From contig QKWP01000820.1 in the NCBI GenBank assembly GCA_003550325.1, positions 24,553-88,552 on the forward strand: a DNA stretch of 64,000 nt, in the 5' to 3' direction. The position numbers and the translations under genes were made by a program. Positions 11,175 through 21,715 of the stretch are shown here, one piece after another; position 1 is the first letter of the stretch, and the number at the start of each line of letters is the position of its first letter. Source of the stretch: Gigaspora rosea. Taxonomy: Eukaryota > Glomeromycota > Glomeromycetes > Diversisporales > Gigasporaceae. The notes beneath the pieces are model-generated. The model saw only the letters and a list, made by a program, of their open reading frames with translations, had not been told where the DNA came from and ran no database searches.

Positions 11175-11804
11175 AATAATAATTTTTTACTTTTTTTATT
11201 TCTTTATGCATTTATTTTTTTTTATATACGTTTTTATATTTTTTTATTGTACTACTTTATATATTTTTTTTTTATTTCTATTACATTTTTATATTTTTTT
11301 ATTTTATTTTATATATATCTTATTTTTTATTTTATACGGATTTATATATTTTTTATTTTTTATTCTTTTTTATAGTTAATTTTATATTTATAATATTATT
11401 ATTTTAATATATTTTTTTCGTTTGTCTTAATATAATTAAATACTTTAATTTTGTCAAAGTTTAATCAATTCGAATTAGTTCGAATTAGTTTAGTACTATA
11501 AATATCACAGTGATTTTATTCTATGAAAATATTTACTTTATTAAGTTTTATGTCATATTTTCGAATTATTCTAAAATAAGTTTTTAAACTTTAGTAATAC
11601 TTTAATTTAATTATAATTGTAAAATATGCGTTCTGAATTATTGTAAGTTTATTCGAAAACATGCTAAAGATTTTGCATAAAGTTTATTTTTAGGCCTTAA
11701 ACTTTTATACTTAATACGTCTTTTAAATAATTTAATATACTGAATTTAATTAATGCGAAACATTTCGAACTATTTTTAAAAATTTCTATACTGATTTAAT
11801 TTTA
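11175..11804. other. T-rich spacer between family A copy 1 and the transposase
   Basis: Positions 11,180-11,400 are low-complexity (TTTTTATAT-type). From 11,450 come motifs of the TTCGAATTAGTTCGAATTAG kind that typify this element. The open frames in it (10,987-11,211 minus, 11,155-11,379 plus) are low-complexity or antisense to the last exon of family A copy 1. The transcripts of that gene and of the transposase converge here. Confidence 0.6.
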
Positions 11805-14800
11805 TTAGAAAATATACTTATTAACTAAATAATCATTAGATTTATCAAAGCGTGGAATTATATGAACATGATTTTTAATTGCTTCAATATCTACGATGTT
11901 ATATAATTCAGTTTTTTTAAATCTAGGACATCCATAATAATATGGATCATTTGTAGACTTAAAATCATACCACCAGATTAATGTGAGATTAAGTACACTT
12001 TCTTCAGTAGTTTCGATATTGAGTAATAAATATATCTATAATTAAATATTAAATATTTAATATTTTATCTGTCCATAACAAATTTCATTATCTGACAAAT
12101 ATTCTAATAGTTCTTCAGAATTCATAGCAACTTCTATATTGCTATACTAGGCTTTGCCATAAAAATCTTCTGTTGCTCGAATTATAGACCCATTTTCTAA
12201 AGTTACTGAGCTATATAATTTAATTATATAATTATCTATATTTTTTTGGTTTGTTAAACTAAAATATTTAGTTAAATAATATAATAAGTATTCAAGCCCA
12301 AAATGTATTTTAGAATTTGGTTTATAATTTTTTAATTTGAGGTCAATAAATTGCTGAGCATTATTAAAACCAACTGTCCAAATTAAATTAGTAAATTTAA
12401 AAGGAGTTATAGTTTTGAAATTTTTTGGTTTTCTTGATAATAATTTTGATGCAACAGCCTGTCTTTGAACCTATTTAATATAATTAAATTTAGTTAACTT
12501 TTATAAAAATATTATAAACATTATTAAAAAATTTAACAATTATTACCATTTTCAATATTTGATCCTCTATATTTTGCTTATTAGTTAAATAATATGGTTT
12601 TTTAACAAAATCTTTATGAAGACTTTCATAGGTTTCAGTAGAAAAACCATTTAAAGAACCATATTTTTTAATTAAATCAGTAGTATGATAGACCCATGAA
12701 TGTAATTTTGGAAACTTTAATTCAGAATTAGAATATGTATTAAAAAGAGCAATAAAATTTTCAGCCCAATCTATTATTAGATTCTAAATAAAATAAAACT
12801 ATATTAATATTTGTTATTTAATTAAAAATTTTCAAATATTTTGGTTTAATTCGCAAGGTTGCGAACATATTTACATACCTCAAAATCATTTAAGTCAGAT
12901 TCAGCGAATTCCTCATAGCGACTTAAAATATACATATTATTCCAAACTTCATAAAGCTTCAATAACTTTTCTTGAATAGTTTTGCTAATATTCAGATTAT
13001 CCAAAACAAATATCATAACCTTCATAATATTACGGTATTCACCTGCAGTAATTCTGGCAAGTGATGAAATTCCATTTTTAAAAATCTTAAGACCCGAAAA
13101 CCTTGGAATATTAGCTAACCTATTATCAATTTTATCTAGAATTGAAGCACCATATTGTTCTTTTAATAGATCTAATGTAAAATTAATTTGGTGTTTAAAT
13201 AATCCCAAATCTAAATGGTGCATTCTATCAATTACAGTAGCTTCATAAATATTGATATCACTAAAATTAATAAAATAAAAAGTTAATAAAGAATTATACA
13301 TTGTCATAAGAAATTCTAAATAACGTGGTATAATTTGAACTAATTCGCAACGTTGCAATTTATATTACATTAATTATTTATTGCAAAAGTGAATAAATTT
13401 TAATTGATTCGAACCATTTTACATTATTGCAACTAATTCGCAATATTAAATTTAGAATTATTTAAAATATATAATTCGAATAATTCTTTAAATATTTTTA
13501 TCTGAATATTTAATAAAAAAATATAAACTTACTTAAAGTTCCAAAAGTAATTTGGTATGGATTCTATACATACTGATTTTTCATCACCATTATCAAAATA
13601 GTTTCTCATATTTTCATGATTTCTTAGAACCAAATCATGTTTAGAACATTCTGTACTTGCTAAATTTTTTCTATCAACTAAGCAAAAATGACAAGGATAA
13701 TTGGAATTTGTTGATTTATAAGTCAGACAAAAGGTAGCAGCTTCTGGCCAATCTGCGATTATTGTCGAAACTTTCAGATATAACCAGACAACTTTGTTAT
13801 TAATTAACATATTTATACCCAAGTTCGAATACTTTCAAATTGGTTCTAATAAAATTTCTAAACATTTATGAAATGTTTGTCTGACTATTGGTTTATTTTT
13901 AGCAGATGTTTTGATTATTGGCAAATAACCCAATAACTGCTTAGCATCCTGCTTATTTTTTCGCCATGTAGGTATATTTCCTAGTGACATATATATTGGA
14001 TGAAGCTGAATTTTACCAATGTGTCACAATTTGTTGCATCCGAATATAAAATAATTGATAAAAGTTTTGATCCTACAAGCAAAGTATTTTGTATGGTTTT
14101 CTACCACATTCCATTATTTTGCTCTTTATGAGTAATCTCTTTGCCATTCTTTAAAAAAATAAAATAAAAATAAATTAACATAAAACAAAATAAATATTTA
14201 ATTTACAAATAATATTAAAAGTTATATATACTTCAGTAGTTTTATATAATTCTTTATACTCAAATTCCAAATGTTGAGCTATATCAGGATTTTCTAATTT
14301 ACTTTCAATACAGCTGATTAAATCCATATGGTATAAAAAATACTCAGTATTATCAAGTTCTAATACTTTGGTTTTCTTATATGACAAGTTAGATTTAATA
14401 TTATTTATAAATTCCTTGCCTTGTTTAATGTTTTTTGGTAATGGTGATTTAGAATGCTTTGAATGCTTATTAAAAAATGAAATAATAGCATTTCCAGCTG
14501 CATTACTTAGCTTATATTTAGTAACCAAAACCATCAAATCAGCATAATCTTCATTAGGAAACACATCATGTTTTTGAACAATTTCTTCATCTGATGAAGA
14601 GGCCTGAATATCATCAGTATAAGCAGAATTATTCAAAATGTTATTAGAAAATTCCCGATTTTCATGCAAAGTAGTTTCATGTTCGTCAAGCAAATCAGAA
14701 GTTGGATCAAGATCGAAAGAGTTCGATACATTGTTAGATTCATCTAATTCAATTGACATATATGCAAATTCATCAGAAATGTTATCTGTATTAGATACAC

Positions 14801-15134
14801 CCGAAGGACCAGTATAAGTGCTATTTAAATCAATATTAGAATTGATTTCAATTGATTTAGCATGTTTTGAAACCTTTCAAAACTTTATGTTTTTAAATGA
14901 CATAGGTTTAGCAGAAAATTCACTATTCGAATAATATTCGTTAATATCAATATGATCTTTTTGTTTTTGTTTCACTGATTTAATGGGTTTCGAATAGTTG
15001 CGGATCTGTGTGGAATTATTTGCAATGATTTGACCAGTAGCTTCGGCATTTTTTACACATGTAGCCATATGCTTAGATAAACCAATGAGATTAGCGAAAG
15101 TACGTGAGCAGAATGAGCATTTGATTTCAGACAT
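11805..15134 (-). pseudogene. Plavaka-type (CACTA group) transposase gene, near complete
   Basis: The gene starts with a C2H2 finger (MSEIKCSFCSRTFANLIGLS, then KHMATC). An acidic region follows, then a conserved block at 14,220-14,540 (GNAIISFFNKHSKHSKSPLP). The catalytic region lies at about 13,530-14,150: ILYSDATNCDTL, PTWRKNKQDAKQLLGYLP, IIADWPEAATFCLTYKSTNS and PCHFCLVDRKNL. The next exon (12,870-13,260) has DRMHHLDLGLFKHQ. Two more carry FPKLHSWVYHTTDLIKKYGS, NGFSTETYESLHKDFVKKPY (12,540-12,785) and RQAVASKLLSRKPK (about 12,050-12,470). The last (about 11,805-12,020) ends WWYDFKSTNDPYYYGCPRFK ... VHIIPRFDKSNDYLVNKYIF. All parts are collinear with Plavaka transposases of fungi. Damage is light: an in-frame TGA at 14,877-14,879, a frameshift near 14,020, and a stop near 12,150. 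It lies centrally in the 13.6-kb element, opposite in strand to both family A genes. Confidence 0.85.
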
Positions 15135-15280
15135 TTTTAATAAGATAAGTTTTTATAAATTTAAAAAGTTTTGAAAAGATTTAAAATATAAATTAATTTG
15201 AAGCAAAAAATTTAAAACGAAGAGCAAAGAAAATATTTCATCTTATTTATATTTAAAGACTAAATTTAATTTTTTTCTTT

Positions 15281-15520
15281 TTAATGAATTTAATTTGTTA
15301 TATTCGTTACGTTAATATTTAATAGTTCCTATCAATTTTATTTTCATACTTTAAATTAATACAATTTATTACGAATTATTTCGATTTATACCATTTTTTT
15401 TGTTTCAATGAATTTAATTTGTTATATTCGTTACGTTAATATTTAAAGTTCCTATCAATTTTATTTTCAACCTTTAAATTAATGCGCAATATTTCGAATT
15501 AAATCGATTTATACCAATTA
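15281..15520. repeat. ~120-bp tandem duplication upstream of the transposase
   Basis: Two adjacent copies of ttaatttgttatattcgtta ... cctatcaattttattttca ... tttcgatttatacca. They differ by a few substitutions. They sit within 400 bp upstream of the transposase start, so they could be regulatory or subterminal binding repeats. Confidence 0.75.
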
Positions 15521-15526
15521 TAATAG

Positions 15527-15692
15527 AACAGGGTGAAACCTGAGTTGCGAAATAGTGAAATCCGCTTTATAGATCGGGTTAGGGTGAAATCCACGTATTT
15601 TTATGTTTTTTATTATATAAAAGCGGATTTCACCCTCATGTGATGATCATAGCAGGTTTCACTATTTCACAACTCAGGTTTCACCCTGTCGT
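15527..15692. mobile_element. MITE with CAGGGTGAAACC ends and 10-bp flanking repeat
   Basis: The left arm CAGGGTGAAACCTGAGTTGC and the right arm (reverse complement) CAGGGTGAAACCTGAGTTGT continue into ~35-bp inverted repeats. The 10-bp ATTATAATAG lies on both sides (15,517-15,526 and 15,693-15,702), as expected for a Mutator-like insertion, although CAGGGTG is also a hAT-like end. 166 bp, non-coding. Confidence 0.85.
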
Positions 15693-16130
15693 ATTATAAT
15701 AGCTTCTTATAATTTTTGTCTATTCGATGAAATTTAAGTTGTGTAAATAAATATTTGTTACATTAACATTATATTACAATTTTATATAAGTTTATTCTGT
15801 TTTAGTATTAATTCATTTAGTTTAAAAATTATTCGTATTTATATTAAGTGTATATATAATAATATAAATCACGTGAAATCAGCCAAGAAATTTTACTATA
15901 AATAATTAGATCGACAATCAACATTGTTTTGTTTGACACTGTTTTGACCCTGTTTCGACTATTGACATTTTGCAACCTTGCGCTTCTGTTTGAAATATCT
16001 TGAATTAATTCAAATAAATTCATTTTAAGTCAACTTTTTATTCGTTTTATATTAAAATTTTTTTTGCTTTTTCTACATACTACAATACTAACAAAATTTA
16101 AAGTTTTTATCTTTTTTTATAATTTTAAAA

Positions 16131-17985
16131 ATGTTTCAAGGTTTTTCTATCAAGTCCAAGAAAACCTTCAAGAACACCCAAAGCAAAAAGGCTAATAAGG
16201 GAAAGGCGGCGAGCCTAGAATCGACAAGAAGTACCACCCTAAGTGAAAGCTTTTCAGAGCGATTTGATAACCTTGGAGTAAATGATAATAGTGGATCTAA
16301 CTCTTATAGCTATGCGAATACGTCCGAATGTATTTAAAATAATTATATAATTTATATACTGTTTAATTACTTAATATGTTATTAATTTTAATATTTTTAA
16401 AAATAAGCAAATAAAAGAACGTTAGCTAGAATTATCGAAAACCAAGAAGAAATTCTTTCCAAACTTAAAGTAATTAAAGATAAAGTTGGAAGAATTGAAA
16501 ATCGTCTGAATAATCTTGAACAAAAAATGGATAATAGCTTTGATATAACCAATGATAAAGCCTTTAAAGAAGTAATTTTTTAAATTTAAAATTATTTTTT
16601 AATAATATAAAAATCTTTTAAAGTTAATTTAATATTTTTAAATAACTTTTAATAACATTATTAATAGGATACGATTAAAGGAGCAGCAAAAGCTTTAATC
16701 GAAAAAGCGATTTATCCCGAAAATTCTCAGATAAAGTCAGAGGCGGAAAAATATGTCTGAGAGAATTATGCAGAATATTTTGAAAGATTTATATTGAAAA
16801 ATTGGAATGTGTATTATGTTAATAATATTCATGAACCAGTAAGCCATTTTTATTTAATTTATGTTTACTTTTTCGAATAAGTTCAAATATTTTAAAATAA
16901 TTCGAATTTATTCGAATTATTTTAAAATATTGCGAACCTATTCGTTTTGATTTAAATAATTGAATTCTACTAAACTTTTGTTTTTTTAGCTTTTGCAAAA
17001 AATTAGATCTTTGCGGGATACATTGACGAACAAGATCAAAGAAACTTTATTTTCTGTGTATGGAAACCTTATTGAACCCATAAATAATAAAGCAAAACCT
17101 GATGAAGTTATAATGTAGAAGAAATCGACAAAAACAAATGAGTGTTATCAGAAGTTATTCGAAGAGTTGGAAGAAGATTCGGATGATACATATATGAATC
17201 AAATTTTGCATAAAATCTGGCCAGATGGCAAAGCCCCACCTGAAAAAATAACATATGCTATAGCCATCTGTCAGACCATGCTCAATCCAAAGAACAAAAT
17301 TATAACGATATCGGATCACATTGTTAAAAAATTAATTGCAATAAATTTAGTAAGTATTTATTAATTTTATTATATATAATTTAAATTAATATAAATCAAT
17401 TCGAATTGTTTCGAATTGTTTCGATACTATTTAGAATAAGTTAGAATATGGCGGACATTTTTTTATTTCAAGTTCTGAAGACGAAACAAGCAAAGAAGAT
17501 AGAGATAAANNNNNNNNNNNNNNNNNNNNNNNNNNNNNNNNNNNNNNNNNNNNNNNNNNNNNNNNNNNNNNNNNNNNNNNNNNNNNNNNNNNNNNNNNNN
17601 NNNNNNNNNNNNNNNNNNNNNNNNNNNNNNNNNNNNNNNNNNNNNNNNNNNNNNNNNNNNNNNNNNNNNNNNNNNNNNNNNNNNNNNNNNATAAGGTATA
17701 ATATTTAAAAATAATACGAATTAATTTGAAATAATTTAATATTAATAAATTTATTTTAGGTGAATAAAAGACCAAGAATCGGTAAATAATATACGAATTT
17801 AAAAATTTAGCAATTTAGCACTTAAGCAAAATATTTCGAAAGGTTGCGATTTTACTAACCTAATTTTAAAAATTACTGAATTAGTGGATTTAGATCCAGA
17901 AGAAGTCCAAGAAGCTCCAGATGAAGATGTAGATAAAGAAAAAGATACGTATAATTATAAGAAAAATACGGATAATTATGAATAA
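16131..17985 (+). pseudogene. Family A gene, copy 2
   Basis: Paralogue of the gene at 9,564. Exons: 16,131-16,329 (MFQGFSIKSKKTFKN...), 16,408-16,571 (coiled coil: QEEILSKLKVIKDKVGRIEN), 16,668-16,838 (IKGAAKALIEKAIYPENSQI ... NWNVYYVNNI), 16,990-17,349 (LRDTLTNKIKETLFSVYGNL ... TNECYQKLFEELEED ... ILHKIWPDGKAPPEKITYAI), 17,435 into the N gap (LEYGGHFFISSSEDETSKED), then short 3' exons after it, the last ending DLDPEEVQEAPDEDVDKEKD at 17,985. Introns are 76-151 nt. Intron phases 1,0,0,0 equal those of copy 1. Two in-frame stops, TGA 16,758-16,760 and TAG 17,116-17,118, replace what in copy 1 is a non-stop and a Trp (DWKKS against *KKS); both fit single transitions. The C-terminus is acidic where copy 1 is Gln/Pro-rich. 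Confidence 0.75.
17510..17690. other. Assembly gap of 181 N
   Basis: A run of N inside exon 5 of family A copy 2. The open frames drawn across it on both strands have no meaning. Confidence 0.99.
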
Positions 17986-18191
17986 AAGTTTTTTGTTTTG
18001 TTTTGTTTTTTTATATACGAATAATGCTGCATTTTTTTTATTTTTTTATATTTCTTTAATATAGGATTATCAAAATTTTATTTTTTTATAAATAATAAAG
18101 TTATTATAAAATGCAGATTTTGTTTATTTGGATAAATTGTTGTTTGTTTATTGAATTTAGTATATTTTGAAATAATTCGAATTATTGCAAT

Positions 18192-18489
18192 AGGACCCTG
18201 GACATGTAGTACAGAGGTCATACGTTATGTATTTCAGCAAAAACCCCCGAAATTTGAAAAGCAAAAAATCAGTTTTTAGCAATTATCTTGGCATCCAGTG
18301 GTCCAATTTGAATGAACTTTTTTTTTAAAATTAAGCTCTCAGTGAGGCGCATCTAACAAAAAAAGTTCATTCAATTCTAATCACTGGATTAAAAGTTATT
18401 TAAATAAATAGATTTTGTCGTTTTCAGCAAATTAGGTCAAAATTGGCCAAAATCCAGTTATGACCTATATGAGAGATGTCCGGGGTCCT
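18192..18489. mobile_element. hAT-like MITE, AGGACCCTGGACAT family, copy 1
   Basis: The ends AGGACCCTGGACAT and ATGTCCGGGGTCCT are inverted. Flanks ATTGCAAT (18,184-18,191) and ATTGCAAC (18,490-18,497) give a near-perfect 8-bp target duplication, as made by hAT transposases. Inside is a hairpin around AACTTTTTTT/AAAAAAAGTT (18,310-18,370). A diverged, inverted full-length copy is at 35,469-35,763. Confidence 0.88.
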
Positions 18490-18539
18490 ATTGCAACATA
18501 TCGTAAAATATCACTTTTTAAATATATTTATATATAATA

Positions 18540-18874
18540 CTTTTTACATAATTCGCATTGTTTCGATATAATTCTATAATTTGCGTACATTTCTAAATAA
18601 AATTGAAATAGTTCGATTTTTACGTTTTTCGTATAATTAATACAAGCTTCGTTATTTCTGCCACTACTTACGTCAAAATATTGCACAATGTTGCAATTTA
18701 TTTTGAATTATTGCGATATAATTTTCGTAATATTGCATAATTTATTATGTATGTATTTCGTAATATTGTATAATTTATTACGCATGTATTTCGTAATATT
18801 CTGTAATTGAAAATTGCGCAAGTTTTTGGGCCATAATAACTTACGTAAGATTATGTTTATATATTTTGCTAATG
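18540..18874. repeat. Right terminal inverted repeat and subterminal repeats
   Basis: Repeats of ttcgtaatattgcataattt and gtatttcgtaatattgtata lead to ataacttacgtaagattatg and then the end TATATATTTTGCTAATG. The end matches the left terminal repeat when inverted, and the 33-35 kb element has the same right end (CTTACGTAAGATTATGCATA). Confidence 0.75.
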
Positions 18875-18875
18875 A

Positions 18876-19231
18876 TGATACTTGAATGTCACTGCCTTTT
18901 TTTCAAAAATATATGCTTCCTTGCAAGCATATCCTCTACGAGCAAATGTATGGTCCCAGGAAATTGCTAACGGCTAATGCTTGGAAAAATTTTCAACGAA
19001 TGTTTGATGAAAGTGGTTTCGAAGTTTTTGAGCATCGCGAGTTAGTAAGTTTAGAACCATTTGAAAAGGACGAAATTGATAGAGCAGCAACGAATAGAAA
19101 CTTACTGTTAATGAGCTAATGGAAAGGACCCGTGATCAGTATTGGAGTATAGAGGAAAATGGTGATGAAAATGAGAAGGCTGAATTTATTCAAAAATTAA
19201 AATTTTGTTTAAATTCTATTTTTCAGAAATA
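18876..19231 (+). pseudogene. MULE transposase, broken 3' part (SWIM zinc finger)
   Basis: The frame reads ECHC and, after a one-base shift, PFFQKYMLPCKHILYEQMYG: together the CxC...CxH signature of a SWIM finger, the usual C-terminal domain of MULE/FAR1 transposases. It continues RKLLTANAWKNFQRMFDESG ... LEPFEKDEIDRAATNRNLLL and, after another shift, NELMERTRDQYWSIEENGDE to a stop at 19,231. It continues the gene at 3,652-5,319, which lacks exactly this domain, so the 13.6-kb element was inserted between the catalytic core and the finger. Confidence 0.85.
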
Positions 19232-19557
19232 GAAAAGAGAATTTTATAGTTAGCAAAAACTTTTAATAAAAAAAAAATAAAATTTTACTTAGACCTACCA
19301 AAAAATTTATCATATTTACTAATAAATATTTTTCCGCTAAATAAATTTTATTCTCAGCACTCTTTTTTACCAGAAAAATTGCCTGCGCCACCAATTAATT
19401 ATGTGATCAAAAAAAGAAAAAAAGAAATCAATGAAATCATAGATTTCTTTTTTTTTTTTACTAGTAAATTTTACATTTTCACAACCCGCAATAATTAGTT
19501 CAAAGAAATTGCAATTTATTGCAATTAATCAGTTTGCTTACGATTGAATCAACCATC

Positions 19558-19690
19558 TCTCCGTTAGAATCACCTGACGTGATTTTTAGGTGATTGCTTT
19601 ATCACATGATAAAATTGGCTCCGGAGGCCGGCTAGCAGGACGCCAATGATCACTAGATCACGTGATGGTACCTGGCTTTAACGGATCTCC
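19558..19690. mobile_element. MITE related to the MULE-type family at 8,248
   Basis: It ends in GATGGTACCTGGCTTTAACG and starts with CCGTTAGAATCACCTGACG; both are forms of CCGTTAAAGCCAGGTACC followed by atCACGTGAT. It is short (about 130 bp) and has a GC-rich centre (ctccggaggccggctagcag). Confidence 0.65.
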
Positions 19691-19699
19691 ATTTATGTG

Positions 19700-20900
19700 C
19701 ATTTATTAATCATTAACTAGTAAATAAACCAAAGCCTATATTTGAATACACAAGTACACTTGACATCTTATGTCTGTTATGAATAAAATTCTATAGGAAC
19801 AATGATTTCTTTGTCGTTCATTCCAAAAAAAAGTCATTTCATAGGTAGTGTAAATCGATCTTGATGTGAACTTTGGGATAATCTCAGTTTTCTATATGGC
19901 TTGATAAGATGAGACGTTTGTGGCTACCATGTTGATTGTCGACAGTCTTTCAGCTTTAATACATAGTGATTTATACAATTTAAAATTTTATTTTATTTGA
20001 ATAGACAAATTTTTAATGATTTAATAATATTTGAGGCAAACAGTTTTTTAATAAAATGAAAACAAAAATTTTATATAATACAAGAAATTGTAAATATACC
20101 TTTTTTTTTTATTTGGTAATAAATTTAATCGTACCAACAAATTGCCCACTTTCTTAATGATTTTAAGGGTTTCTTAAAGGAAATTGTGCTTTTACGACCG
20201 TTCAGAATGTTACAAAAAGGTATAAATGATCAGGGATCACCATATCATAGGAAATTTATTTTTTTTACTCTCCTTCTAACAGAAAAAGATTTTCACCAAT
20301 TTCCTAATAGAAATAGTTTTTATAGTTCAAATAAAATAATACTATTCTAAGTTAAAGGTAAATTTTAACAGGTGAATTAAGAAAATTTTTAATAAATTCC
20401 TAAAAATAGTAGTCATCAGCATTTTGTTATATGATTTTGCTTTATGCAGTAAATCAACTATTGATCAATTAAAAATTATAATGCTTTAACATATCTCATT
20501 AAATTATATATTATTTATGTTAAAAATCTTAGAAATTAATTTAGAAAAAAATGTTTAAAAAAAAACAAAAAGTTTAAAAGAATAAAACAAACAAAAAAAA
20601 CAAAAAAATTCAAAAAAAAAAATAAAATAAAATAAAAATTAAAAGTTAAAAATTCAAAACTGAATTAAAAAATTTAAAAAATTAACATGATTAAAAAAAA
20701 ATAAATTAAAAATTTCACCGTCACCTCAAATTTATAGACTTTCAATAGCAACAAATATAAAATAGCTTTGATAAAAAATCAAAGTGATTAAATATATTTT
20801 TTATGTGTACCATCTTTTTTAAAAAATTCTTAATTGACAATTAAAATAAATATTAACTATTTAGATACAATATTTTTTGTTTTAGCAAAATTTTAAATCT
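19700..20900. other. AT-rich DNA, no gene seen
   Basis: Low-complexity A-rich tracts (20,550-20,710) and AT-rich DNA without an open frame or repeat I can name. Confidence 0.55.
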
Positions 20901-21239
20901 AGCCCACTTATGACCATACTCCTAGTCTAACAAGACTCGAAGTTAACTAAGTAAGAATCGACTTTCAGTGAGTATCGAACTATAGATCCCTTACTAGAGA
21001 AGGTTTAGAGATATAACACCCACAAAACAGGTTATACTGGGTATAACCCCGTCAGTTTTTTTGTTATTGAGGTATAAAATAAAAATATATATATATTGAC
21101 CAATTTTATTGGTTCATAAATTACACAAATCGACGAATTTACATTTCACCTAACACCTTAGGAGGGGCAGAAATTAGCTATTTGTTAGCTTAAAGTAAAA
21201 CTTTTAATATTTAGAGCTGCTGAATGATTTTTTTTTTTA

Positions 21240-21715
21240 ATTGTATTCAATCTTGATAGCCAATTAATGCATCGTGAACAAAGTAAAGAATCTTTTAGAG
21301 TTCTTGATAATTATAATGCAATATATTTTTCTCGAGCAACTGCTTCAAGTTTTTTGTCAAGACCTTTGATTTCTTTATTGAATTTTTCTCAAGGCAGCTT
21401 CGAGTTTCGAAGTTAACTTATCCATTTTTTGGGCCTAGTCTTTTGCTCTAGGTGCATATTTAACCTGGCCTTTTAAATCAATTACACCGAGAATAAAAGC
21501 GCCACCTCTAGAATATCTAAAGGTTGGACATGCGACTCAAGCTTTAGATAACGCCACTTTTCATTTTGTACTTTCTTTTATTTTGACTTTATAGCCAATA
21601 GCTCTTTTTTAACCTTTCTTCTATACTCTTGATCATTGGAGCCTTTGTCACCCAAATTCTGGTGAGTTATAGCATGTCTAGTTTCGCCTAACCCAGTGCC
21701 TAAGCACGTGGATTA
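21240..21715 (-). pseudogene. Degraded coding remnant, family unknown
   Basis: On the minus strand broken frames read GLGETRHAITHQNLGDKGSN, DQEYRRKVKKELLAIKSK, KKVQNEKWRYLKLESHVQPL, then RGGAFILGVIDLKGQVKYAP and QKMDKLTSKLEAALRKIQ. Base composition is less AT-rich than around it and codon use is coding-like. There are at least four stops or shifts. I do not recognise the protein and suggest no function. Confidence 0.45.

Larger units (their letters stand above)
15135..16130. other. Divergent intergenic region between transposase and family A copy 2
   Basis: It holds a ~120-bp tandem duplication (15,281-15,404 and 15,405-15,520; both contain gttatattcgttacgttaat), the MITE at 15,527-15,692, and AT-rich DNA with TTGCG/TTCGAA motifs. 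The transposase and family A copy 2 are transcribed away from it, so it should hold both promoters; no firm TATA box is assigned. Confidence 0.55.
5320..18874. mobile_element. 13.6-kb Plavaka/CACTA-like composite transposon
   Basis: The ends are inverted copies: left CAGCAGCAAATTTATA...TAATCTTATGTAAG, right (reverse complement) CATTAGCAAAATATATA...ATAATCTTACGTAAG. The same ends bound the 2.2-kb element at 33,147-35,389. The element interrupts a MULE transposase gene, whose halves abut its two ends. A 2-bp AT lies just outside both ends, possibly the target duplication. Inside are a Plavaka-type transposase gene (minus strand), two family A genes (plus strand), two family A fragments, several nested MITEs, and subterminal repeats rich in ATTTCGAAATAT and ATATTGCGAA. 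Plavaka belongs to the CACTA/EnSpm group, which usually has subterminal repeats and short target duplications. That all parts form one element, rather than nested insertions sharing ends, is inference. Confidence 0.65.

Noticed and set aside
17431-17775. Open frames spanning the N run on both strands
   Set aside because: Most of each is unknown sequence; the plus-strand flank belongs to family A exon 5 in another frame.
20915-21010. Possible tRNA-like sequence (gagtatcgaactatagatcc)
   Set aside because: A B-box-like word on one strand only, no convincing A box or cloverleaf, no tail or target repeats.
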